Source of the DNA: Przewalskia tangutica
Taxonomy: Eukaryota > Streptophyta > Magnoliopsida > Solanales > Solanaceae
Direction: 5' to 3'
DNA length: 64,000 nt
NCBI GenBank assembly: GCA_029844215.1
Contig: CM056721.1
Coordinates: 57,701,815-57,765,814, forward strand
Part shown: positions 12,201 through 23,400 of the stretch, in pieces
Position numbering within the stretch: the first letter of the stretch is position 1
Layout: each line of letters opens with the position of its first letter
Program-made: the position numbers and the translations under genes
Notes under the pieces: model-generated
Told to the model about the DNA's origin: nothing
Databases searched by the model: none
Seen by the model: the letters and a program-made list of their open reading frames with translations, nothing else

Positions 12201-12248
12201 CTTAAGAGTTATACTAACTTTATGGGAAGTTAGGTATAACGACTTAAG
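12201..12248 (+). other. Conserved LTR hairpin (V), fully paired
   Basis: Three stems CTTAAG/CTTAAG, TTATAC/GTATAA and TAACTT/AAGTTA enclose the loop TATGGG. All pairs are Watson-Crick, with bulges AG, G and CGA. It lies about 0.9 kb downstream of the TATA box, in the predicted transcribed leader. Confidence 0.75.
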
Positions 12249-12469
12249 AAAGATAAAAGGAACGGTTTACTTATTTGTTTATGAAAGTCTTGTATTGATT
12301 TCTGGAAAGTGTAGTAGGATGGTTTGATAAGTAAACATGTTATGATGCTACGTGTGTTAGTGTCTTTTGATGTTTGTGTAAGGGGTTTATTCTTGTTGTG
12401 CTTACGTTGTTAAACGATAAGCCCGTTGTACTGCTATTATATCACATACCCCCCTGACTTGTTATGATG

Positions 12470-12725
12470 CCGAGGACTTGCCACCCTCGATGCGAGGAAT
12501 ACCTCATGCGGGTCCATGTGACCTATCGCGAGGCTGGGAGTTCGAGGATTGATCACTCCGGGTGTTACGCCGTCTGAGGAATACCTCGTGGTCCATAGGA
12601 CTATCACGGACCGGGGTCGAGGATGATCACGGGTTAGCTACCCCGTCGAGGAATACCTCATGCGGGCCTATGTGGCTATCGCGGTCGCGGAGTTCGAGAT
12701 TAGGCACGCATAATGATACTATGGG
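12470..12725 (+). repeat. LTR minisatellite, GAGGAATACCTC family (V)
   Basis: Three degenerate units marked by GAGGAATACCTC, each about 85-100 bp, followed by the CACTCCGGGTG or equivalent tract. Related blocks occur in X (17100-17350 and 59420-59690) and Y (27300-27560 and 34560-34810). Confidence 0.6.
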
Positions 12726-13306
12726 CGAATGGCCTTGCTTTGATCATTAGCGGCCTAGAAAAGACCAGTTATGTTATATCTATTTTGCTCTTGGTTATGT
12801 TGTGGCACTATGTGCGGTTACATTGGTTGTTTCGTACATATTTGTAAAAAATTGGGTTTAAAATGATATGATTTCATTTAAGTACTTTACAGTTTCACAT
12901 ACTTGGTACTGTTCTTGACCTCCTTGAAGTGCGTTAAATGCCGCAGAGGTACTCTGTTGTTGATCCGCTCCTGGGATCACCGTTTACGCTTTTGGGAAAG
13001 CCGTTTCTCAGGCTTGTCTTTTGGGTATGATCTCTGCCATTGTAGCTTTATGTACATTCAGGGTATGGCGGGGCCTGTCGCCATAGTTGTTTACATTCTT
13101 AGAGGTTTGTAGTCCTGTTGTAAAGTTGGGATGTAACTGTTCACTCTTGATGTATATATCATGCCGAAAGGCAATCTTTTCTTGGATAAACTGTTTCTCA
13201 TTTCATAATTATTTCATGTCTTGTTTTATATTCCGGTTACTACGATGTATGTCTACTTGGGTGCGGGTAAGGCACGATCCACGCCAGGATCGGGTCGTGA
13301 CAAAAG

Positions 13307-13317
13307 TGGTATCGAGC
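13307..13317 (+). other. V primer binding site (tRNA-iMet)
   Basis: TGGTATCGAGC, 4 nt after the LTR. It lacks one A relative to the intact site in X (58801-58812). Confidence 0.8.
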
Positions 13318-13503
13318 GATTAATCCTCGAAAGTGTCTACGCACCGTATCTAGTAAGTCTTGATTATCGGTGTTGCGCACCACACCAATAATCGAGGCTA
13401 TAGGATATTTAGGATTGATTTCCATTCTTCTCACTCTGAGATCGTGCCTTAGAGTTGTGTTATAAGTTGGACCCCTCTAACGTATTTCTTTTCTGTACCA
13501 GTT

Positions 13504-14780
13504 ATGCCTCCACGAAAGGCAACCCGGGCCCAGAAGGGCAAGGCATCCGAGGGAGCTGCTAGTAGGACATCGAGGGTCACGAGGCGAGCCGAACTTTACG
13601 GCGATACCTCGACGGCGAGTTCTCGACGCCGCCGCCCCAGCGAGTTTAGAGCGCGGCGGTGGCCAGAGACCACGATACTGCGCCTCGATCCCAGCACAGA
13701 GTAGAGAGATGGATTCTGAGAGATGGCGATTACTAGCGAGATTGTGGCGGACACGAGGATAGGTTGGGCAGCGGTTCGAGCACCGTGGTTCACCCCGAAT
13801 CGGACTTGAGACTACGGGATTTTACGAGTTGTAGCCCGCCCGAGTTCTACGGTCGAGGCACGAGATGATCGCGGGAGTTCATCCGATAGCTTCTGACGGA
13901 TCGTGAGTGATCGAGGCTTGGAGACCGAGTCGGTGGTCTTAGGTTCACATCGCTGCGTGATCTGCGATCGATTGGTTTGATTCGTGAGGCGTCCCGGGAG
14001 AGCATGCACTTCAGCGGTATGGGGCGAGTTCTCGGAGGCTTTTCTCGGCCACTTCTTGCCTCCGCGGATGAGAGCACGCGGGCGGAGTTTCTAATCTTTG
14101 AGGCGAGGGCGTGCGGTTCGAGTACAACGTGGAGTTCGACTCGTTGGCTCGATATGTCCCTGCGTTAGTGGCAGATATGGAGGATAGAGTGCACCGCTAC
14201 GTCACGGGACTGGATGACTACTTGTCAGAGTCTTGCTCAGGTGTGGCTCTTGGCCGCATGGGCATTGCCCGCGTTCGAGCTCATGCGCGGAGTGCGAGGC
14301 GTAGAGGCCGAGGTTGACCGATATCAGCAGAAGAAGGCCAAGACGGCCGGATCTTTTGGTAGCTCTCGGGGTGGACGATCTCAGCAGCAGACTATATTTG
14401 CACCACGGCCAGCTCAGAGCACTCCTACACCATCTTCAGGACAGCTAGGGTATTCGGGGGCAGATCAGATCCCCAGGGCTTCGGACTTCCAGGGTAGCAG
14501 GGGTGCTAACCGATCGAGGTCCTCTCAGTGTGTCCGGTGTGGTAGATTCCATCACGGGAGTTGTGGTACTACTTGGAGTTTGCTACACTTGGCAAGCGAA
14601 GTCACTATCCCATCAGGCGAGGCGCAGATGGTAGGTGTCGGCTACACGGTCTTTCACGGGTCTTCATCTCCTACTTACTCGCCCGGGCGCGGTGCTCGAG
14701 GACCAGCAGGTCGCGGCAGGTCGTGGCGGGTCCTAGTTCTAGCGGTCCTCAGAACCGCATTTATGCCTTGTCCAGCCGAC
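13504..14780 (+). pseudogene. V gag polyprotein, frameshifted
   Basis: The start codon at 13504 opens MPPRKATRAQKGKA, nearly the same as the Y Gag start. The conserved gag core is at about 14110-14290 (YNVEFDSLARYVP region, then VADMEDRVHRYVTGLDDYL). A Gln/Ser-rich linker follows, then a degraded knuckle (CVRCGRFHHGSC, about 14530-14570). The frame changes several times between 13700 and 14100, so the start and the core are not in one frame. The product would form the particle and package RNA. The downstream PR-RT-RH order is normal for Ty3/gypsy. Confidence 0.75.
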
Positions 14781-15190
14781 AGGACCAGGAGGCATCACCG
14801 GATGTCGTCACAGGTACCTTATCAGTTTCTTGTTGTGACGTGTATGCCTTGATAGATCCGGGTTCTACTTTGTCCTATATATCTCCCCATATTGCTAGTA
14901 GGATAGGGATATAGCCTGAGTCCATAGACCCTTTTGAGGTAGCTACGCCAGTGGGTGATTCGGTGGTAGCTCGGCGGGTATATAGGGCTTGCTCAGTGTC
15001 TTTATGCAGTCATCAGACCCTAGCCGACTTGATAGAGTTGGATATGACCGATTTTGATGTGATCATGGGTATGGATTGGTTAGCTTCTTGCTACGCCAAT
15101 GTAGACTGCAGGAGAGTGAAGTTCGGTTTCTGGGAGGCGGTTATTGAGTGGGAGGAACAACGTGTCGCCAGAGGTAGGTTTATTTCTTAC
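14781..15190 (+). pseudogene. V aspartic protease domain
   Basis: The segment ALIDPGSTLSYIS (about 14846-14884) matches the retropepsin active-site region (normally D-S/T-G plus hydrophobic residues; here DPGST). About 60 residues later comes FDVIMGMDWLA (about 15053-15085), the conserved flap-side motif of gypsy proteases. The protease cuts Gag-Pol during particle maturation. The frames of the two motifs differ (one ends with a stop near 14914), so the domain is broken as sequenced. Confidence 0.75.
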
Positions 15191-16000
15191 CTCGAGGCTA
15201 GGAAGATGGTGCGAAGGGGTATATCTACCATCTCGTTCGGGTGTTTGATCTTGAGGTGCGATACCAGATTTTGATCGATTCGAGTCGAAGTTCCCGGATG
15301 TGTTTCAGGCGACCTCGGGTATCCTCACGAGAGGAGATAGAGTTTTGTGCCGATGTCTTTGCGGACACTGCCTATATCCATTCCGCCATACGAATGGCAC
15401 CTACCGAGTTGAGAGAGTTGAAGGACCGGTGAGAGATTTCTTTGGAGATGGGCTTCATCGGCCTAGTGTTTCTCCACGGGAGCGCCTGTATTGTTCGTGA
15501 AGAAGAAGGGCGGGGCCTTCGCATGTGTGTTGATTACGAGCGGTGAACAAGGTGACTATTAAGAACATATACCCCCTTCCCAGGATTGATGATTTGTTCG
15601 ACCAGTTGCAGGGTGCGAGATGTTTCTCCAAGATTGATCTGCGATCGGGCTATGATCAGGTGCGAGTTAGAGAGGCAGATGTCCCTAGGGTGCATTCGGA
15701 CGTGCGCACTATGAGTTCGGGTTATGTCTTTCGGTTTGACCAATTCTCCGTGGTATTTATGGATTTGATGAGCCGAGTGTTCAAGCCATTTTTGATACGT
15801 TTGTGATAGTATTCATTGATGACATCTTGGTTTATTCTCGCTCAGGCGGGAGCGTCGCGGAGCATTTGAGGACTATCTTTGAGAGTTCTCGGGACCGGTG
15901 ATTTATGCCAAGTTTTGAAGTGTGAGTTACGGTTGACTTGGTGGCATTTCTTGGGCATATTGTCGGGGCGATGGTATTCGGGTGGATCGCCAAGATCGGC
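15191..16000 (+). pseudogene. V reverse transcriptase domain
   Basis: Palm and finger motifs are visible: YPLPRIDDLFDQLQGA and FSKIDLRSGYDQVRV (about 15570-15670), VFMDLMSRVFKPF (about 15755-15795) and the catalytic FIDDILVYSRS (about 15813-15845, I-D-D in place of Y-V-D-D as is usual in plant gypsy elements). Two or more frameshifts separate these motifs; an N-terminal stretch (IRMAPTELRELK) lies near 15390. The enzyme copies element RNA into cDNA inside the particle. Confidence 0.8.
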
Positions 16001-16189
16001 GATCGAGTTGGCCTAGACCTGCTACTCAGCGGCAGGTGCGCGACTTTACGGGCCTGCGAGTTACTATCGGAGGTTCGTGGAGAAGTGTGCTTATTTCGGC
16101 CTTTGACTAAGGCGACTCGAGAAAGGCTAAGTTTGATGGACGGATGCTTGTGAGGAGGGCTTCGATTCTTGAATGAGAGGTTGGCGACC

Positions 16190-16500
16190 GCCCGGTTCTT
16201 ACTCTTCCGGAGGGCCTAGGCGGCTATGTGGTGTATTGTGATCGTCGGGCATCGGGCTTGGATGTGTGTTGATGCGGCGGGCAAGGTTATAGCATACGCG
16301 TCTCGGCGGCTCGAAGCATGAGAAGAATTACCCCACCCATGATTTGGAGTTGGCAGCGGTGATTCACGCCTTGAAGATCTGGAGGCACTATTTGTATGGA
16401 GTTCATGTGGATATTTACACAGACCACAAGAGCCTCCAGTATATCTTCAGCCAGAGGGAGCTGAACTTACGACATAGACGGTGGTTAGAGTTACTCAAGG
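16190..16500 (+). pseudogene. V RNase H domain, interrupted by X
   Basis: GGYVVYCD (about 16205) is the first RNase H strand. From 16344 an open frame carries ELAAVIHALKIWRHYLYG, YTDHKSLQYIFSQ and RRWLELLKDY, diagnostic for gypsy RNase H. The frame is cut by X at 16506; after the X right end and the second ATTAT, at 63349, it continues in register with DVDILYHPGKANVVADALSRR. This is the clearest proof that 16506-63343 is a single insertion. Confidence 0.85.
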
Positions 16501-16505
16501 ATTAT
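16501..16505. repeat. X target-site duplication, left (ATTAT)
   Basis: ATTAT directly before TGTCACG of X; the partner is 63344-63348. Confidence 0.85.
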
Positions 16506-17477
16506 TGTCACGACCCGAACCCGGGCCCGCGACTGGTGCCTTACCCCGGGCACCCTAGTGATACAACATCAGAGAAAATCAGCGGAAATAAAAACTCATA
16601 AAGATAAACAGTGAAATAAGAAAACAGGCTAACCAAAACGGTTACCTTTCTGTATATATAAATAAAAACTTGAACAGTTACATCCCTTTTACAAATCCTG
16701 CCCATAACAGTACTACAGACTTCTAAGAGTTTTATAACAACAACGACGGGACAGGGCCCCGCCATACCCCTGAATGTATAAGAACCTACACTCTCAGGGA
16801 ATCATACCACAAGATAAGCCTCCGGAGAAACGGAGCTTCCCAAAGCAATGAGCGTGATCTTATGGCGAGGATCAACAAGCGGTGTACCTCTACTGCGGCA
16901 TGAGCGGCCCACGAAGGAGGTCGATCTGACAGTACCAAGTATGTGAAAGCGTAAAATCTTGAAATAAAATCATAACATTTTAAAACCAATTATAAATATA
17001 TGCGAACAACCAATTTAAGCGCACGTAGTGCCGCGGCGTAAACAAGAGCAAAATAGATATAACATAATTTGGTTTTTCTAGGCGCTAATGATCGAAGCAA
17101 GGCGATCGCCCATAGTATCATTATGCGAGCCTAATCACGGAACTCCCGATCGCATAGACCACCTAGGTCCGCATGAGGTATTCTCGCGTCGGGGTAGCTA
17201 ACCCGCGGCGTCGTCCTGGACCCCGTCGCGTAGTCCTATGGACGTGAGGTATTCCTCGTATCGGCGTAACACGCGGGTGATCAATCACGGAACTCCGCGA
17301 CTCGCATAGGCCACACAGGCCCGCATGAGGTATTCCTCACATCGAGGGTGGCAAGTCCTCGGCATCATAACAAGTCAGGGGGGTATGTGATATAATAGCA
17401 GTACAACGGGCTTAGCGTTTAACAACGTAAGCACAAGAATAACCCCCTTACACAAACATCACAAGACACTAACACTT
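16506..17477 (-). repeat. X 3' LTR, piece 1
   Basis: The first about 340 bp differ from 58817-59157 by only about one base. The following about 500 bp are much more different, although both are copies of one LTR. A block of GAGGTATTC-type minisatellite lies at 17100-17350. Open frames in this piece recur identically in the 5' LTR (58852-59076) because the DNA is duplicated; they are not genes. Confidence 0.85.
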
Positions 17478-18091
17478 TATCACGACCGACTTGGGGCGTG
17501 GTAGTGCCTACCGGGCACCCTAGTGATACAACATCGAGAGAAAATCGGCGGAAATAAAAACTTAAGCGAAACAAGATATAACATAAGAAAGCAGGCTAAC
17601 CCAAAGCGGTCACGCCGTGTATATATATCAAGCCGAGCGATTAAATCCTTTTACAAACCACACTTGCAACAATACTACAGACCTCTAAGAATGTAACCAT
17701 AACTATGACGGGACAGAGCCCCGCCATACCCCAGAATGTACAAGCACTTACAATGACAGGGGACTATACCAAAGATAAGCCTCCGGAGAAACGGAGCTTC
17801 CCAAACCGATTGTGATCCTATGGCGAGGATCCATGGCGATGTACCTCTACTGCGGCATGAACGCGGCCGAAGGAGGTCGATAACAGTACCAAGTATGTGA
17901 AATCGAAAATACTATAAATGAAATCATGATCCCATATAAACCGGAGACATGTATGATAACCAAACTACAATTTACTACATAAAAGCAGTCATGTCAAGTC
18001 AGGGACTCACTCCCTCCAAGTCATCCCTCATGCCCGTGGAACTCCTCCTCACTGCCGGCAGTCTAGGTATAAATCGTATGATACGTATAAC

Positions 18092-18730
18092 ATGTCTCGG
18101 CCCATCCCATGGGACTCGAGGTGGAATCGTATGGTCACATTCCCGGCCCATCTCATGGACTCGGTGTCAAATCGTATGGTCACATTCCCGGTCCATCTCA
18201 TGGACTCGGTGTCAAATCGTATGGTCACATTCCCGGTCCATCCCATGGACTCGGTGTCGGATCGTATGGAATACATTCCCGGTCCATCCCATGGACTCGG
18301 TGTCGGATCGTATGGAATACATTCCCGGTCCATCCCATGGACTCGGTGTCGGATCGTGTGGAATACATTCCCGGTCCATCCCATGGACTCGGTGTCAAAT
18401 CGTATGGTCACATTCCTGGTCCATCCCATAGACTCGGTGTCGGATCGTATGGAATACATTCCCGGTCCATCCCATGGACTCGGTGTCGGATCGTATAGAA
18501 TACATTCCCGGTCCATCCCATGGACTCGGTGTCGGATCGTGTGGAATACATTCCCGGTCCATCCCATGGACTCGGTGTCAAATCGTATGGTCACATTCCC
18601 GGTCCATCCCATGGACTCGGTGTCGGATCGTATGGATTACATTCCCGGTCCATCCCATGGACTCGGTGTCGGATCGTGTGGAATACATGTTTCGGCCCAT
18701 CTCATGGGACTCGAGGTAGAATCGGCCATA
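18092..18730. repeat. 45/46-bp tandem array with 183-bp higher-order period (Z)
   Basis: About 14 units beginning CATTCCCGGTCCATCCCATG. Unit starts can be followed at 18138, 18183, 18228, 18274, 18320, 18366, 18411, 18457, 18503, 18549, 18594, 18640 and 18686. Three tail types occur: A (CAAATCGTATGGTCA, 45 bp), B (CGGATCGTATGGAATA, 46 bp) and B' (CGGATCGTGTGGAATA). From 18183 they run A-B-B-B', A-B-B-B', A-B-B', a 183-bp higher-order period. Long open frames on both strands are products of the array. No other LTR in the window has it. Confidence 0.9.
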
Positions 18731-19331
18731 ACATTTAAACCCTCTTTAAGGCAGTTAAGATAATACCATGTTTTTACTAAAGCGATATCATGCCCTCCTT
18801 TTAAGCAAAACACTTTCCTTTTTAAAATCAAGTAACAACATTCTTTTCCAAAAGTTCAAGTTGCATAATTTCAAATACTCAAGTCTCTTATTTTCGAAAG
18901 ATTTCATAGTTTATAGTCTTAATCACTTAATAACGTAATCTCTTTTAAAACAATTTGCGTAACATATGCCTTATGTGTGAGTAGGTTATTCTTGTTTATA
19001 ACAATCTTATTAAAGCAGCCATGATCTAGGAAATGTAATACAATTTTATCTCATCTTAGCTTCTATGCAGATGAAGGTTTCTACTGGTTTTAATATAATT
19101 AATTATTTGTCAATACATTTTCCTTTAATAACGTTGCAGTGGTTTGTTCGATACTTATTCTCATTTCCGAAATCAGTAAAACATTATTCTTTAAAAACCA
19201 AGTACTCATTACTCACGAATGAGGTTTCACACTTTTTAACAAAATTCATAACAAGTCAATTAAGTCAAGTCTCTTATCTTTTAAGATCAAGTCTCTTAAC
19301 TTCTAAAATCAATAAACCATTCTTTTACCTA

Positions 19332-19381
19332 TATAAAGTCGTTATAACTAACTTTCCATAAAGCTATTATAACACTTTATG
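19332..19381 (-). other. Conserved LTR hairpin (Z)
   Basis: Arms TATAAAG/CTTTATG and TTATAA/TTATAA, sense-strand loop TATGGA, inner stem UAGCUU/AAGUUA. Confidence 0.6.
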
Positions 19382-20296
19382 TTTTAAACCAACCAAAACT
19401 CGTTCAGCACACGTACATCTACCGTACTACATAGTTCACAACAATCATGCTAGAAAAGATAGGAAGAGGTTCACATACCTCGCGACGATTATCGACAATT
19501 AGCAAATAGCTCCAAATCTTTGAACCGCTAGCCTTTTCCACCCTTGAGTAGAATCGCTAATCGTATAACTTCAACCTTTAAAGGTCAAAAAACGTCTATA
19601 AACCTCTCGATCTCTTCGTATAATATTTCCAATTACAAGGTTCCTTATTCTACGGAAAATTCGGCAGCACCTCCCACGTAACCACATAAATCTCCTCATC
19701 TATCGAGGCGCTACCGAGCCAACAACTCGAGGGTTACCACGTCTAGCAGGGCGTGTACAACACCGCCCACGATAATACTACGGTCTCGTAAATACAATCA
19801 ATGTAAATACGGTTAAATTCTATCAATCTTCTATCCTCGTATAATATACTCAAGTATAACTACTTCTGACATGTAATATCCAATTACAATAGGGGGCGTA
19901 GATCATTACCTCGATAAGCCCAAAATTATCCAAGATTAATAAGTCGATCTGAGCAGCGTTTAGCTCGATTCCTTAAGTTCCAATCCGCCTGGCGACCCTT
20001 AGATGCTCACAACCAACTCCTCTTCAAGATCGACTCCAAAAAGTGAAGAACACTTAGGCTACAATTTGGCAATGTTTGGCCAAGGGTATATCTAAGGCTA
20101 GGGGTGAAATCTTTTCCAACTCTTGGTACACAATCTTCCTAACACCCTAAGGAAGAACACTTAAAACTTTAAGAATTTTTGGACCACTTTAGCTCACCAA
20201 AACAGCCCATGGCCGAGAGCTCACAAGGAAAGGGGAGGGAGTTTTGCCTTGGAAAATCTAAGTGTGGGATGAAGAATAAGTCTTGCATTCATGGGG

Positions 20297-20304
20297 TATT
20301 TATA
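20297..20304 (-). promoter_or_regulatory. TATA box of the Z LTR
   Basis: TATTTATAGAG on the plus strand, TATAAATA on the sense strand, in the same context as A2 and Y. Confidence 0.55.
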
Positions 20305-20447
20305 GAGAAATCAAAGGTCAATATCAAGGCAAGTGTGTGGTGAGATCTTGGGACAAGTGTGTGTGGGTCCCACCCTCCAAATGGCTACCCAAAGAAGAAG
20401 ACACTTGGCTTGCCACATGTTGGCCCAAATCGGCCATAGCCACTTGG

Positions 20448-23400
20448 TTTCACGACCCGACCTAGGGCCCGCGACTAGTGCCTTACCCCGGGAACCCTAG
20501 TGATACAACATCAGAGAAAATCAGCGGAATTAAAAACTTAAACATATGAACAATATGAAAAGAAACAGGCTAACCAAAACGGTCACCTTTCTGTATATAA
20601 ACATAAAACCCGACGATTATATCCTTTTACAAACCACACGCGCGATTACTCTGGACCTCTAGAGTTTTTATAACAAGCGTGACGGACGGGGCCCCGCCGT
20701 ACCCCGAATGTACAAGTACCTCTGATGACGGGGACTATACCAAAAGATAAGCCTCGGAGAAGCAGGCTTCCCGATCAGCGAGCGAAGTGATCCTAGGCGA
20801 GGATCAACAATGGTGTACCTCACTGCGGCGTGAGCGCAGCCCGCCAGGAGGTCGATGCAACAGTACAGTATGTGAATGAAAAATCGTAAGTGAAACCATA
20901 ACGATCTATATAAAGCAGAGACATGTATGATAGCAAACTACGATTCGCAATATAATTTAGCGGACATGTCAGTCGAGGACTCACGCGTAAAGTCATCACT
21001 CAAATATAACTCGGGAATTTAACCGCCTGGACGCGTGCCGGCGTCTTACCTCGGTACAAGCGTGGCCATGGAACCGTCCTAATGGAAGCATGCGTGGGCG
21101 CCCGTCGTGTCGGTATGTCGAAAGGAAATAACAAGATAATAATCATAATGGAAGCGTACTCGTGGGCCACCCGTCGTGTCGGTATGTCAAGCAAATAACA
21201 AGATAACACTCACAATGGAAGCGTACGTGGGCGCCCATCGTGTCGGTATGTCGAAGGAAATAACAAAATAACAATCAAAGTGGAAGGATACTCGTGGCCA
21301 CCCGTACGTGTCGGTATGTCCAAAACAAATAACAAGATCACACTCACAATGGGCGTACGTGGGCGCCCGTCGATGTCGGTATGTCGAAGAAATAACAAAA
21401 TAACAATCAAAGTGGAAGCATACTCGTGGGCCGCCCGTCGTGTCGGTATGTCCAAAACAAATAACAAGATCACACTCGTAATGGAAGCATACGTGGGCCA
21501 CCCGTCGTGTCGGTATGTCGAAAGGATCGATATAGTGGAAGCATGCGTGGGCCACCCGTCGATGTCGATGTCCATCGATCGACGGATAGCGGCCTCCGGC
21601 GAGAGCGCGGGTACGAAATACAACACTTGCACAACAAAGGCTATCACCACAAGCATAGGCAAGTTCAACATACTTTTAGACATTCTTTTTATAACAACAA
21701 AACCGGATTTTAACCCCAAGGTACTACGTATTTTAACTCTTTAAAAGATCAATTTCCTTCACAACAAGTCACATGATACCCGTAGTATCAAAATAGAGTA
21801 ACTATCTTTTTAAGTAAACCAAAACAATTTCCATACCTTCTTTTAAACCATCTTAAGACAAAACCATGCCTTTCTTTAAACCAAAACACTTGAATTCCTC
21901 GAGTCCACTTTTCTTTTAGAAAACAAGTTCCTTACTTTGGAATTTAAGAAAAATCAATACTTGTTATTAATGATCTTATTAAAGCAGCCATGATCTAGGA
22001 AATGTAATAAAATTTTGTCTTATCTTAGCTTATGCGGATGGAGGTTTCTCTGGTTTTAATATAATTAATTATTTGTCAATACATTTTCCTTTATTAACGC
22101 TGCAGTGGTTTATGCGATACTTATTCTCATTTCCGAAATCAATAAAACATTATCCTTTTAAAGACCAAGTACCCATTACTCATGAATGCGCTTTCACAAA
22201 TTTTTAACACTATTCTAGTTCTTAACTTTATCACTAGTCAGATATAAGACAAGTATCTTGCCTTTTAAAATCAACAATCCATTCTTTTACCTACATATTG
22301 TCATTATAACTAACTTCCCATAAAGCTTTTATAACACTTTATGTTTTAAATAACCAAATTCGTTTAGCACACGTCGTCTGATCTACATAGTTCACAACAA
22401 TCATGCTAGAAAAGATAGGAAGAGGTTCACATACCGCGGCGATTATCGACAAATAGCAAAGCGCTCAAGCACTTGAACCCGTCGGCTACTCCTTAATCCG
22501 AGTAGATCACGCCATGCGTAGTCTTCGCTCCTAAAATGGTCATAGCACTTCTATCAAACCTTACTTACCATTGAAGACTTATACCAATAAAAAACCCTCT
22601 AATTATACGGAAAATTGGGCAGCACTTCCCCCATTTTTACATATTTTTCCACCTTTTTCAAGGCCTGATAACATTAACCAACATGCCACATTTAAGGCGC
22701 AACATTTCGAAATTTAAAGAAGGGGATCCACGCCCAAGCGGACGCGATTAACAATTTTCCCTTAACAACAACAACAATTAACGAAGGGATCCGCCCAAAC
22801 AGACGCGATTAATAATATTCCCTTGCAACAATGTAAATCTGATTCAATTTAAATACAATCCAAAGTAAATCTGATCCTTAAGTTGGGGTCCTTGGCGACT
22901 TTTCCATTTACTTATCCACTTACTTCATTAGTCATCCAACATATTCCATCTTAATATAAGTTATAGTTACTTGTTATTACTTAACAAGTAAGATCGTTTG
23001 ATACGTTGGATCGTTTGATCGTTTAATGGCCAAATGTCAATCCTTTCTTTTAACAAGTTAACAAGATCGACTCCTCAAACTTTACTCCATATATTATATA
23101 TTCCATAATATACTTATAATATATGTATAATAACGATTCACAAAGAGGTTTAAGTTTCACTACCTCAAATAGCGAGAATATCCAAGTTCTTAAAGTCGCT
23201 CCAAGCAAGTCTTAGCTCCAAATCTTTACGTTCCAATCCGCTACAAGCAACCCATGAAGCTCACAACCAACTTCTCTTAGATTGACTCAGAGTGAAGAAC
23301 ACTTAGGGTTCCAACAAGACAACTTTCGGCCAAGGCAACTAAATAGGCTAGGGGTGTGAAATCTTTTCCAACTCTTGGTACACAATCTTCCTAACACCTT

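Larger units (their letters stand above)
10832..13302 (+). repeat. V 5' LTR
   Basis: Starts TGTTATACCCCGTATTTCC and ends CGGGTCGTGACA, 2.47 kb, and is followed by the primer site and gag. It resembles the Y LTRs (33962-36382 and 26725-29129) more than those of B, X or T. The five bases before it (TCAAT) are the likely left TSD in C. It contains a TATA box, a perfect version of the conserved hairpin and a minisatellite block. Confidence 0.9.

Noticed and set aside
16541..16765. 74-codon frame identical to 58852-59076
   Set aside because: Identity comes from the two LTRs of X, not from a duplicated gene.
18092..18730. CRISPR-like look of regular repeats
   Set aside because: Units are contiguous with no unique spacers, have a higher-order order, and lie inside a plant LTR.
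18049..18763. Overlapping open frames of 129-223 codons on both strands
   Set aside because: They are produced by the 45/46-bp tandem array; the same short peptide recurs in all frames and no start context or domain is present.
21187..21744. Frames of 120-170 codons on both strands in W
   Set aside because: They are translations of the 65-bp minisatellite; the equivalent frames in A2 and C are broken.
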